Shown here piece by piece: positions 46,101 through 54,724 of a stretch of 64,000 bases of DNA (position 1 is the stretch's first letter; each line of letters begins with the position of its first letter). Both the position numbers and the translations under genes were made by a program. Under the pieces are notes generated by a model. It was given only the letters and a program-made list of their open reading frames with translations. It had not been told where the DNA came from and made no database searches. Source of the DNA: an uncultured Pseudodesulfovibrio sp. (GTDB lineage: Bacteria > Desulfobacterota > Desulfovibrionia > Desulfovibrionales > Desulfovibrionaceae); the NCBI RefSeq assembly GCF_963664965.1, contig NZ_OY761823.1:3180001-3244000 (forward strand), written 5' to 3'.

Positions 46101-47439
46101 ACTCAAAAATATTTTGAATGATTTTGTTAAAGGATACGCCATCTTCACGATGCATAATCTCGCTGAGATAACGCCCAATCAGCTCATTTTCCTCATACCC
46201 GAGCGAGTTGCATATATGCTCGTTCAAATGAAGAAAATGTCCCTCTAAATCCAACACGGCCACACCGGATGGAACCTTGTCAAAAACGGTCTGAAATTGT
46301 TGCCGATACTGAAATTTGGCAGATTGCGACCTCCGAAGCCTGAACGCGAAAAGCAGAAGCAACCCCAGAAGGCTCCCCCCTCCCACGGCTATGGAAGTGG
46401 TCCGTACCGACTCATTGGAAACAAGTCCCAAGAACAACTGAGGTCTGTTCACAACATCACTCTGCGGAGGCAGGGATCGTCTGCTCAAGCCGAATTTCTG
46501 GAGCGAACCATAATCAAAAGCATACCGGCTGGCGGTTTTAGGCACGACCACCGGCATATCTTGAATATTCCTGCCGTTGAATATATCCAGCACCAGCTCA
46601 CCGGCGATCTTGCCCTGCTGAAAATGATCAATGAACTCTCCCCCAAGGCTCCCAGACCTCAAGCCCAATTCTCCTGACTGAAAAACAGGGCACTGTGCGT
46701 TTCTCAACACAAAATCAAGCCCTTGCTCAAAACTCTTCCTTGTCCCGGCCATGTCTTTGCGGGCAGAGAGAATGATCAGGGGATCATTGCTCGTCAACGC
46801 CCTGACCTTCTGGATCATTTTCCCCCAGGTCATCTCGTTCAATGAAAGAACCGACACTGGCTGCCCCAAGGACGATCGCAGTGCTCCTATATCATTCAAA
46901 TCATAGTGCAGAGTCTGATCGACAAGAACATGAATGGACTTTGCGGACGGGAAAAGACGACCGGCCAAATCCAGCGATTCCTGAACTGAAACAGGCTCCA
47001 TGACTCCCGCCGCAAACGGACTCACTCCCAGCCGATAGCCGAGCGAATGGTCGCGAATGTCAAAAAACACAAGCGGAATCCCGGCAAACAGTTCCTCATG
47101 ATACTTGAAAGAAAAATTCATGGCATTTTCATCGGACACGATGATGATGTCGTATTTGGGAAGAGCTTTGAGGATTGCGCCCAGATAATCGTGAAAAAAT
47201 TGGACAGCCTGCTCGGAATCGAATCGTTCGCTGTCCATGAATTCAACGTCAAGATGAACGCCATCAAGATCCAGAACGGATTTCACTCCATTAAACTGGT
47301 CCAGAAACGTCGGAAAACCGGGGTGATATGAGCTGATATACAAAGCCCGCCGATTCCCAGCGTGACTGATCGAACTGAAAAGAAGACAAAAAGCAACGAG
47401 AAAACCAATTAGAAATATTTGTGATTTTGCCTGAGACAT
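43153..47439 (-). CDS. hybrid sensor histidine kinase with ABC-type periplasmic sensor, PAS/GAF repeats and receiver
   Basis: The 1428-residue protein has these parts in order. A signal anchor (1-27) is followed by a periplasmic ABC_sub_bind-like domain (about 32-320; ALYISSYHPGFPTFLDQF) and a membrane segment (about 347-366). A PAS domain (about 380-490), a GAF-like domain (about 505-655) and three more PAS domains (about 660-1035) follow. Then come the H-box SHEIRTPLNG, the ATPase (LLGNAMKF, DTGIGIA, GVGLGLSI) and a C-terminal receiver (VAEDDEIN, acceptor Asp in LVLMDIQMP, Lys in VVKPLD). It is an active hybrid kinase in the membrane. Output partners are not adjacent, although CheW and a chemoreceptor lie upstream. 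Confidence 0.92.
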   Translation of the reverse strand: MSQAKSQIFLIGFLVAFCLLFSSISHAGNRRALYISSYHPGFPTFLDQFNGVKSVLDLDGVHLDVEFMDSERFDSEQAVQFFHDYLGAILKALPKYDIIIVSDENAMNFSFKYHEELFAGIPLVFFDIRDHSLGYRLGVSPFAAGVMEPVSVQESLDLAGRLFPSAKSIHVLVDQTLHYDLNDIGALRSSLGQPVSVLSLNEMTWGKMIQKVRALTSNDPLIILSARKDMAGTRKSFEQGLDFVLRNAQCPVFQSGELGLRSGSLGGEFIDHFQQGKIAGELVLDIFNGRNIQDMPVVVPKTASRYAFDYGSLQKFGLSRRSLPPQSDVVNRPQLFLGLVSNESVRTTSIAVGGGSLLGLLLLFAFRLRRSQSAKFQYRQQFQTVFDKVPSGVAVLDLEGHFLHLNEHICNSLGYEENELIGRYLSEIMHREDGVSFNKIIQNIFEYDESLSFNEKRFVTRNGSIRWADVTLTTITDTKGCPRYYIAVSHDITKQKVFESILEYRVELTRTSTMLTMDQFFVRILNIASELVPCQVAFLSRWEDSASAFTIEGWSDVSADFFSKTQGNSCHQFVESRSELWKKCIQQEQPVFRNGVEIVELDGHIGNDLVIPVCWDGTAATVLGVARREKPFTREDADTLSFFFDFIMGTIEQKKTYDKLKSSEKKFSRIFDLAPAMISLSKASDSTFMDVNRSFTEVFGFSKDEVLGKTSLELGWIKPDVRMDVIDELQKDGSVKGQYLTLHGKNNTQVQCVLNGEIIRLDGEDCLLLIAQDITRFLENEKEMRDGRAKYQQLFNAGGDAIFVHPFNPDTVKPFMEVNEVACSRLGYSSEELQQLSFQEVVCTDPQTLARSEAARAQLVERGYSLYESMHKPKFGAPFPVEVSSRVFESSGNSYILSIARDITERKVAQGERRRLRQDYQGLFNKMQEGFAVHEIVHGASEAPADVRFVAANPAFKELVGLDPNDVIGKTFHEIFPDVEDLLIQRYSEVATSGKPISFDKYFELTKKHVMVTAFQNAPNQFACILTDITSQKAAEQKLKSAKRMAEAANRIKSDFLANMSHEIRTPLNGIVGMLQLLDGTPLDGKQREFIHAATVSSRRLTKLLCDILDHSRIEAGRLSLEDESFNVHDLFSQLKDLFMVTAKQKSLDFSVTMDESIPSALRGDVDRLSQILTNLLGNAMKFTPEGSVRLEAYRLSTVRPGTCRVLFKVSDTGIGIADDMVEHLFSPFIQASGGYTRKFEGVGLGLSICKKLVHLMRGGICLVNSPGKGTAFYVSVTFEMADETSLEKGVVGTGSVSSFHGKRVLVAEDDEINSFAIRNILDLTHADVTCVINGQEALEKLHAEDFDLVLMDIQMPVKNGLEATRAIRQGECGEDKVGIPIIALTAYAMAKDKQKLIEAGVDDYVVKPLDQGKLFVAMDRCLNPEDD

Positions 47440-47514
47440 TGAACTTCACCCAATGCAATAAAAATGTGCAATTGCTGTAGGTGGCGAAGAAGTGATCACC
47501 ATCACGAACAACCA

Positions 47515-47554
47515 AAACAGCACGCCGTTCCCTGTTCGATACAGGGAACGGCGT
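47515..47554 (-). terminator. terminator-like hairpin after cheW
   Basis: A perfect 14-base inverted repeat (ACGCCGTTCCCTGT/ACAGGGAACGGCGT) with loop TCGAT lies 22 bases past the cheW stop. In minus direction it is followed by CTGTTTTGG, a weak T tract. Confidence 0.7.
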
Positions 47555-47575
47555 ACAAGATAAGAAAACATTCAA

Positions 47576-48082
47576 TTACGCCGCAGCGTCTCTCCTGTGG
47601 AGATTCGAATTCGCAGCAACTTCGAGTTCTTCAATGGAAAAGATCGAATCCATGTCGACAATAATAACGAACGTACCGTCCTGCCGCCCCATTCCCTTGA
47701 TGTAATCGGTGGAAATGGCGGCCCCCATTCTGGGAGCAGGCTCGATATCCGTGGAGGCCATCTCAAAGACCTCCCGAACCGAGTCTACAAGAATGCCGAG
47801 GACAAGCTGATCCTCTTCATACCGTACTTCCGTTATGATGATGCATGTTTCAACCGTATCGTCCTTATGAGCCATATTGAGCTTGCGGCGCATGTCCACA
47901 ACTGGCACGGCATGTCCCCGAAGGTTAATGACGCCACGCATGAAGTCCGGAGTTCGCGGTATCTGCGAGATGCTGGTCAATTCGAGCACCTCGCGCACTT
48001 TGCGGATATCCAAAGCGAGTATCTCCCGCCCCAGAGTGAACGTGAGATACTGCCCGTGGTCCATTTGATGTTTATCTCCCAC
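47576..48082 (-). CDS. cheW: chemotaxis coupling protein CheW
   Basis: The 168-residue CheW couples chemoreceptors to the CheA kinase. The family pattern is clear: YLTFTLGREILALDIRKVREV, ISQIPRTPDFMRGVINLRG, VPVVDMRRKL and LVDSVREVFEM. The C-terminus is slightly extended. It begins nine bases after the end of the chemoreceptor gene, so the two form an operon. No cheA is in the window. Confidence 0.95.
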   Translation of the reverse strand: MGDKHQMDHGQYLTFTLGREILALDIRKVREVLELTSISQIPRTPDFMRGVINLRGHAVPVVDMRRKLNMAHKDDTVETCIIITEVRYEEDQLVLGILVDSVREVFEMASTDIEPAPRMGAAISTDYIKGMGRQDGTFVIIVDMDSIFSIEELEVAANSNLHRRDAAA

Positions 48083-48091
48083 TTTGCCCCC

Positions 48092-50080
48092 CTAGAACCG
48101 CTCGAACTCTTGTGCGTCGTCAGCGCCCATATTCATGTCAAAACCAGTGGTGGGGACCGCCTTTTCAACTTGCCCGCCCCTATTCTGAGGCAGTGCGGGA
48201 GCGGCCTTCGGAGCCACTGTGACCATGGAAGAGGCATGGACGGGAGCATGTCCGTTTCCGTTCACCTTGAAGAATCCCATGGTCAGTTGCAGTTGCTGTC
48301 CCTGAGCAGACAATTCCTCACTTGCCGAAGCCATTTCCTCGGAAGCAGAAGCGTTTGTCTGGATGACCGTATCCAACTGGCTGATAGCCTGATTGATCTG
48401 AACGGCCCCGGCGTTCTGTTCGTTGCTTGCCGCAGCGATTTCCTGCACCAGAGACGCGGTCTTTTCAATATCCGGCACCAATGTCTCAAGCATTTCGCCC
48501 GCTTTCTCCGCGACAGCGACACTGCTGCTCGACAACTCACTGATTTCGGAAGCGGCTTCTCCGCTTCGTTCAGCCAGTTTCCGGACCTCGGCCGCGACAA
48601 CGGCAAAGCCCTTGCCATGCTCACCGGCACGGGCGGCCTCAATGGCCGCGTTCAAGGCAAGCAGGTTAGTCTATCGAGCGATCTCCTCAATGATGGAAAT
48701 CTTCTCGGCAATGCTGTTCATCGCCTCGACAGCTTCGGTAACGGCAACGCCGCTTTCCCGGGCATCGGCAGCGGCCTTGTTCGCCAATTCATCGGTCTGT
48801 CTGGCGTTTTCCGCATTCTGACTGATATTTGCCGTCATCTGCTCCATGGAAGAAGAAACTTCCTCGATCGCAGCAGCCTGCTCAGTGGCCCCCTGAGAGA
48901 GGGTCTCGGAAGAGGCGGAAAGCTCTTCACTTCCGGCGGCCACGTTTTCCGTCGCAAATTCGACGTCGGAAACGACACCCTGAAGCTTGGCAACCATATT
49001 GTTGAGAGCGGAAGCCAGCATTCCCACTTCATCCTTCTGGTGAATATCCAGAGTCTTCGTCAGATCGCCATCTGACATTGTCCCGGCGAATTCGACTCCC
49101 ATAGCCAAAGGCTTTGCAATGGCCCGGGTAAGAAATAACGCGGCAAGCAGACCAAGCACGAGCGCAGCCGTCACCACAGCAATGCTCAGAAAAACGGCGT
49201 CATCAATCTCCTTGAGCGATTTCGCCTTCTGGTCGGCACGGATGGCTCGGCACAACTCATCTGCCCTTTGGGCAATCACGGCCATCTCCTTTCCCATTTG
49301 ATTCTGCTTCTGCAAACTCGCCACAAAGTTCTTGAATTGCGCCTGATACCCGCTCACCGCCTCCATGACATCGGCAAGCTCTGCCAAGGCAGCCGGATCA
49401 TGAACCCGCCTCTGGAGTCCTTTGCCCAGTTCAAGGATTTTCTCCACCCCTTCACGATGGATTTGCAGGTAGTCAGGATTCTGGGTAATGATAAATTCCT
49501 TTTCGTCCTTTCGTGCAACATAAAGCCATTCAATCATTTTCTGGGCGCTTTCAGTCTTACCCAACCGATCGGCAAATACGCCAGCCGACCCGGAACCGGA
49601 CCGTACCACAGACGCAAACTGATTCTTCATGTTTTCACGAAAGGCCTTGGTCTTTTCAAGCGCGACATCCGCATCCTTCCGCATGGCTTCCATGATGCCT
49701 TTTTTCTGCTCTTCCAGTTGAAGATATCCGGAAGAAACTTCTTCATATTTCCTCACGGCATCGGCAGACGCCGCCATTCTTGCCTTATCCTCTTTCTGAT
49801 GGAATTTATCGGCTGTAGCAGTTGACTGATCGTAAAGTTTCTTGAAAATGTCAGCCTGCTTGCTGATATACTGTGCATCCTTTGTCTTCATGAAGTTGAG
49901 CTGTTCGATCCGGCCTTCAAGCAAGTACTTGACCACACGATTCACATCATCTGCTTTGTCAACACGCGCCTGAATGCCGTTTATTCCTCTATAGCCGACA
50001 AGACCGACTATTGCGGTAAGGAGCAGGACCAATCCAAATCCAAGCCCCAATTTCAAACCAAGTCTCATATTATTCAGCAT
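48092..50080 (-). pseudogene. methyl-accepting chemotaxis protein interrupted by an in-frame amber codon
   Basis: The frame of 663 codons has a single internal TAG (complement at 48671-48673), codon 470. Before it are a membrane segment (10-30), a helical periplasmic sensor of about 260 residues (HBM-like), a second membrane segment (about 297-318), HAMP and half of the signalling domain. The interruption falls in the most conserved part: [31 protein letters not shown], where intact receptors have Gln. A single C-to-T change explains it. The second half is otherwise intact and ends in EFERF, fitting the C-terminal tether pentapeptide pattern. It may be a fresh mutation, a sequencing error or a suppressed codon. 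Confidence 0.85.
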
Positions 50081-50188
50081 AATTCCTCCGATGAAGTTGA
50101 CACATACGCAAAGTGTGTCCTAGTTAGGAAACGGTGTACGACCTTGTTCGTGCTTTGTAAACAAGAAAAAAATGGATTATCAATTGTC

Positions 50189-52117
50189 ATGCAAAATTTC
50201 GGAGACATAGTCAGAACCACACGCGAAAAGCTGCTGGAAACGAATAAAGCCTATTCATTACGACAGGTAAGCAAAAGAATAGGCGTCGGCCCCTCCTATC
50301 TCAGCAAGATAGAACGGGGGGAGGCGGTTCGGCTTTCCGAAGAAAAAATCATCGCCCTCGCACAGGAACTCAACCTGAATCCGGATTACCTGCTCGCCCT
50401 TGGAGGCAAGATCTCGGACGACGTACAGAAAATCATCAAGAAACGCCCTGAACTCTTCGCAAAAATAGTACGCGGCATGCAGGACATGGCGGATGAAATC
50501 ATTGAGGAAGAAAACGACCTCAAGGCAATGACAGCCAGCCTGAACCGGCTGCACGCCATCGCATCGATCGGCGCATTCCATTTTGCAGAAGAAGAGGGAT
50601 TGTCCTTCTGGACCAGTCAGGTTCCGGCAATACTCGGGCTGAAGCCGGACACTCCTCCTTCCATCGAAGCCATACTGAACGTGCTTCCACCAAGCAGGGA
50701 ACTCCGGCCGGAAAAGGAGACCCCCACCCCGGACGAATCAGGCAAACTCTATGAATACGACTTCAAACTCCACGAAGAGGGGAAACCCACCAAAATCATC
50801 CGAATGTGGGGCTGTGTCGATCAGAATGAAACTACAGGCGGGAAAACATATCTCGGAATGATTCAGGACGTGACCGAGGGCGTACACCTCCGCAATGAAA
50901 TAGACTCCGCAAAACGCCTGCTCGAAATTCAGGTGGACGAACAGGAAAGCGAGATATCCGCGGCCATCACAAGACTTCACCATGAGATCGAAAGCCGGAA
51001 AAAACTGGAAACGAACCTGCAACAACTCAACAGGAAAATTTCCGATCACGCACAAAATCAGGAAATCTTTTTCAAGGAACACGCATATCAGCTTCGCTCC
51101 CTGATCTCCCGCATGGTCCTGCAACTGGGCACGCACGTCACGGACAAACCGGACGAACTGCAAAACCTCCTCAACCGAATCCTTCCGAAAATCGACGATC
51201 TGGGAGACTTTCTCTCCCACTCCGAAGGCCTTTCAACCACGCAGGAACGCGTAGACATTCATGAAGTGCTGAAAGACACCATTGCCGCTTTTGAAAAAGA
51301 AGCAGGCAACAACGGCCTGACCATCACCCACTCACTGAATCCCCGGCTTCCGCGCATCATCTCGGCAGACGAACGGCGCATTCGGCAAATTCTCATTTCC
51401 ACCATGGAACTATTTGTTCGCAACACCCAATGGGGAACCATCCACTTTTCCTCAACGACCGACGAAACGGCTCACCAACTCATCATCACATTCTTCGCCC
51501 CCTCTGTGACGACTCCCATAAACCGCGCCATGTTCTTTCCGGACAAACCGGAAGCGCACCAAAGGCCCGAATACACCAACTCCATCAGGATGGTCGGGCC
51601 GCTGATAACCCTGCTGGGCGGCGAATTCACTATTGCAAGTCCAGCCGGGACCGACCTCTCCATCACCCTCAGGTTCCCGATCGCACCGGTGACAACGAAA
51701 GAGACCGAGCCGAACGCTTCACCTTCCGCAAAAAGCAACGAAGCCATAAACGTCCTTATCGTCGAAGACGATCCATACAACCTCCTGTATGTGAGAAACG
51801 TCATGGAAGGAGCTGGATTTACGGTTGAAGAGGCGCTCTCTGGAGAGGAGGCACTCAACAGAATTCGCATGGAGAAATTCGACCTCCTCCTTCTCGACAT
51901 TCAGTTGCCTGACATTGATGGAACCGAGATCGCCAACACCATTCGCAACGAGACCGACATGGTAAACCACACCATTCCGATCATCGCAGTGACAGCTCAC
52001 GGTTCGCCAAGCGACCGGCAGAAATTCATCAGCTCCGGCATTGACGAAGTCATCACCAAGCCTTTTGAAAAGGACAAACTGCTGCTCAAGGTGAAAAACG
52101 TCACGACTGAAAGCTGA
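50189..52117 (+). CDS. XRE-type HTH, PAS, degenerate kinase and receiver fusion
   Basis: The 642-residue cytoplasmic protein starts (MQNFGDIVRTTREKLL) with a Cro/CI-type HTH at about 1-75 (LRQVSKRIGVGPSYLSKIERGE). A PAS-like segment (about 120-240), a coiled coil (about 245-300) and a kinase-like region (about 300-510) follow. That region lacks a clear H-box and the N and G1 boxes. The C-terminal receiver is complete (VEDDPYN, acceptor Asp in LLLLDIQLPDIDG, Lys in ITKPFEKD). It looks like a DNA-binding regulator controlled by phosphorylation through a pseudokinase scaffold. It is divergent from the chemoreceptor gene. The ribosome binding site is weak and an in-frame start at 50144 exists. 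Confidence 0.82.
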   Translation: MQNFGDIVRTTREKLLETNKAYSLRQVSKRIGVGPSYLSKIERGEAVRLSEEKIIALAQELNLNPDYLLALGGKISDDVQKIIKKRPELFAKIVRGMQDMADEIIEEENDLKAMTASLNRLHAIASIGAFHFAEEEGLSFWTSQVPAILGLKPDTPPSIEAILNVLPPSRELRPEKETPTPDESGKLYEYDFKLHEEGKPTKIIRMWGCVDQNETTGGKTYLGMIQDVTEGVHLRNEIDSAKRLLEIQVDEQESEISAAITRLHHEIESRKKLETNLQQLNRKISDHAQNQEIFFKEHAYQLRSLISRMVLQLGTHVTDKPDELQNLLNRILPKIDDLGDFLSHSEGLSTTQERVDIHEVLKDTIAAFEKEAGNNGLTITHSLNPRLPRIISADERRIRQILISTMELFVRNTQWGTIHFSSTTDETAHQLIITFFAPSVTTPINRAMFFPDKPEAHQRPEYTNSIRMVGPLITLLGGEFTIASPAGTDLSITLRFPIAPVTTKETEPNASPSAKSNEAINVLIVEDDPYNLLYVRNVMEGAGFTVEEALSGEEALNRIRMEKFDLLLLDIQLPDIDGTEIANTIRNETDMVNHTIPIIAVTAHGSPSDRQKFISSGIDEVITKPFEKDKLLLKVKNVTTES

Positions 52118-52274
52118 AAACCACTTAAACAGAGTATCTCACTCTCGTCCTACCGGGCGCTCCTGCAAGCAATTCACGAGCCTGCAAAGCCTCCGCCATG
52201 GACTTTCCGCTTGCTTTTGAGGCCCTTTTCAGGCATTCCGATCAACAAAATTCATCTACCATTGGAAAGTCTGA

Positions 52275-52691
52275 ATGATTGACACAAAGAAGACCGACAC
52301 CGGCGGCATCCTTCCTGCCTGCGTGACAGCCAAGGAGTGCTGCGACACGGGAATGGCCATGGTGCTCATCGCCCTGCTGGCAGGCTGGTTCACCGGAGTT
52401 CGCACATGGTTCCTTGCCGCCATAATCCTGTTGCTTGTCAACATGGTCTGGCCCAAAGCATACTGGCTTGCCGCAAAGATATGGCTCGGTTTTTCCCACC
52501 TGCTGGGAACGGTCATGTCCAAAATCATCCTTTCGATAATCTTCTTCGCGGTTGTCACTCCGCTCGCACTGGTCCGCCGCACTTTCGGCCACGATCCAAT
52601 GCAGCTGAAAAAGTGGAAAAACGGCAGCGAATCCGTTTTCGAATCACGAGACCACACATTCACTCCCGAAGAAATCGAACGCCCATATTAA
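52275..52691 (+). CDS. SxtJ-like small membrane protein
   Basis: The 138-residue protein has two or three membrane segments (about 27-60 and 80-105) and a soluble C-terminus (DHTFTPEEIERPY). The composition and order match SxtJ-type proteins found next to carbamoyltransferases in saxitoxin-like and surface-glycan operons. The ribosome binding site GGAAAG precedes the ATG. It starts a four-gene operon; the role in carbamoyl transfer is unknown. Confidence 0.75.
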   Translation: MIDTKKTDTGGILPACVTAKECCDTGMAMVLIALLAGWFTGVRTWFLAAIILLLVNMVWPKAYWLAAKIWLGFSHLLGTVMSKIILSIIFFAVVTPLALVRRTFGHDPMQLKKWKNGSESVFESRDHTFTPEEIERPY

Positions 52692-52703
52692 AAGGAAAAC
52701 TTC

Positions 52704-52853
52704 ATGGATTTTCTCAAAGACCTCTGGGGCTTCCTCAAAGTCCGTAAAAAATTCTGGCTTCTGCCTATCATTCTGGTTCTGCTGCTCTTCGGCGCTCTCA
52801 TCGTGCTGACAGGCGGTTCGGCCATCGCGCCTTTCATCTACACAGTATTCTAG
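52704..52853 (+). CDS. DUF5989 (SxtK-like) small membrane protein
   Basis: A 49-residue protein (MDFLKDLWGFLKVRKKFW, then one membrane segment LLPIILVLLLFGALIVL, then GGSAIAPFIYTVF) fits DUF5989/SxtK. It is preceded by AAAGGAAA and is 12 bases after the SxtJ-like gene. It is eight bases before the carbamoyltransferase. Its conservation in this position in unrelated operons suggests a complex with the enzyme. Confidence 0.85.
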   Translation: MDFLKDLWGFLKVRKKFWLLPIILVLLLFGALIVLTGGSAIAPFIYTVF

Positions 52854-52861
52854 GAAGCTCC

Positions 52862-54718
52862 ATGCCCGAAGCCATACTTGGTATCTCCGCTTTCTATCAC
52901 GATTCCGCCGCAGTTCTGCTGGTGGACGGCGAAATCGTTGCCGCAGCTCAGGAAGAACGGTTCACCCGCAAAAAGCACGATGCCGACTTCCCGCACAATG
53001 CGGCCAAGTACGTTCTCAGCGAAGGCGGTCTCACGCTTGCCGACCTGACGGCAGTCGCCTTTTACGACAAGCCCTATCTCAAATTCGAGAGACTGCTGGA
53101 GAGCTACAACGGATTCGCCCCCAAAGGGCTGAGAAGCTTCCTGTCCGCCATCCCGGTCTGGATCAAGGAAAAGCTCTTCATGCGCAAGATGCTGAACGAG
53201 GATCTCGCCCGACTCGGCGAGGGCAAACCGAAAATCCTGTTCCCCGAACATCACCTTTCGCATGCGGCCAGCGCATTTTATCCTTCTCCGTTTGAAGAAG
53301 CAGCCATCCTCACTGTAGACGGCGTGGGCGAATGGGCGACAACCACCATCGGCAAGGGAAGCGGCAAGGACATCACCATCCTCAAGGAATTGCACTTCCC
53401 GCATTCTCTGGGCCTGCTGTACTCGGCATTCACTGCTTTCTGCGGATTCCGCGTCAACTCCGGTGAATACAAGCTCATGGGACTGGCGCCATATGGCAAC
53501 CCCGAAGCCGAACGCGTGCAGCAATGGAAAAAAGCCATCCATGACGAACTGATCGACGTTCGTGATGACGGCTCCATGCTGCTCAACATGGATTATTTCA
53601 ACTACGCAACCGGCCTGACCATGTGCCACTTCCCCAAATGGGAGAAGCTGTTCAATCTTCCGGCACGCCAGCCGGAATCGGACATATCGCAGGCATACAT
53701 GGACATGGCGCTCGCTATTCAGCAGGTGACCGAAGAGATCGTCTTCACCCTTGCCGAAACAGCACGCGAACTGACCGGCTGCGAGAATCTCGTCATGGCG
53801 GGCGGCGTGGCCCTGAACTGCGTGGCCAATGGCAAACTCCTGCGGCGCGGCACGTTCAAGGACATCTGGATTCAGCCCGCTGCCGGTGACGCAGGCGGCG
53901 CACTCGGCGCAGCTCTGGCCGGACGCCACATATGGCTGGGGCAGGATCGCACGGTCAATCCCGAAGACTCCATGCGCGGTTCATATCTCGGACCGGAATT
54001 TCACGAAAACGACATCCTGCGCGTCGTCCGCCGATTCGGCGCTCCGTTCACCAAATACGACGACTTCAGCGCACTGACCTCGAACGTGGCGAACCTCCTG
54101 TCCGAAGGCAATGCCATCGGCTGGTTTCAGGGACGCATGGAATACGGCCCGCGCGCTCTCGGTGGCCGCTCCATCATCGGCGATCCCCGCCACCCCGAGA
54201 TGCAGAAGAAGCTCAACCTAAAAATCAAATACCGCGAGGGATTCAGGCCGTTCGCTCCGTCCGTCATGGAGGAGGAGATCGGAACATGGTTCGATCTGGA
54301 CCGCCCGTCTCCCTACATGCTCATGGTGGCCCCGGTTGCGGACAAACAATGCAAGCCGCTCCCCGATGGATACAACGAAATGGAGATGTATGAACGCCTG
54401 TATGTTCAGCGGTCCTCTATTCCGGCAGTCACCCATGTTGACAACTCCGCCCGCATCCAGTCGGTAACCAAGAGAACCAACCCCCGTTACTGGGAACTCA
54501 TCGACACGTTCAACCGCGAACACGGCTGCGGACTGGTGGTCAACACCAGCTTCAACGTGCGCGGCGAACCCATCGTATGCACTCCGTACGACGCCTACGC
54601 ATGTTTCATGCGTACGGAAATGGACTACCTCGTGCTTGGTGACTACGTATTCACCAAGACCGAACAGCCTGAATGGAGTGAAGGTGAGAACTGGATTGAC
54701 CAGTTTGAGCTGGACTAA
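52862..54718 (+). CDS. carbamoyltransferase (NodU/CmcH/TobZ/SxtI family)
   Basis: The 618-residue enzyme transfers a carbamoyl group from carbamoyl phosphate to a hydroxyl of a sugar or natural product. The N-terminal Kae1-like domain has GISAFYHDSAAVLLVDGEIV, the metal-binding EHHLSHAASAFY and VDGVGEWATT. The C-terminal domain carries the GRMEYGPRALGGRSIIGDPR and REGFRPFAPSV motifs. Length and domain order are normal. The neighbouring SxtJ/SxtK-like and SGNH genes suggest O-carbamoylation of a cell-surface polysaccharide or lipid-linked sugar; this is inference. Confidence 0.93.
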   Translation: MPEAILGISAFYHDSAAVLLVDGEIVAAAQEERFTRKKHDADFPHNAAKYVLSEGGLTLADLTAVAFYDKPYLKFERLLESYNGFAPKGLRSFLSAIPVWIKEKLFMRKMLNEDLARLGEGKPKILFPEHHLSHAASAFYPSPFEEAAILTVDGVGEWATTTIGKGSGKDITILKELHFPHSLGLLYSAFTAFCGFRVNSGEYKLMGLAPYGNPEAERVQQWKKAIHDELIDVRDDGSMLLNMDYFNYATGLTMCHFPKWEKLFNLPARQPESDISQAYMDMALAIQQVTEEIVFTLAETARELTGCENLVMAGGVALNCVANGKLLRRGTFKDIWIQPAAGDAGGALGAALAGRHIWLGQDRTVNPEDSMRGSYLGPEFHENDILRVVRRFGAPFTKYDDFSALTSNVANLLSEGNAIGWFQGRMEYGPRALGGRSIIGDPRHPEMQKKLNLKIKYREGFRPFAPSVMEEEIGTWFDLDRPSPYMLMVAPVADKQCKPLPDGYNEMEMYERLYVQRSSIPAVTHVDNSARIQSVTKRTNPRYWELIDTFNREHGCGLVVNTSFNVRGEPIVCTPYDAYACFMRTEMDYLVLGDYVFTKTEQPEWSEGENWIDQFELD

Positions 54719-54724
54719 CCGGAC

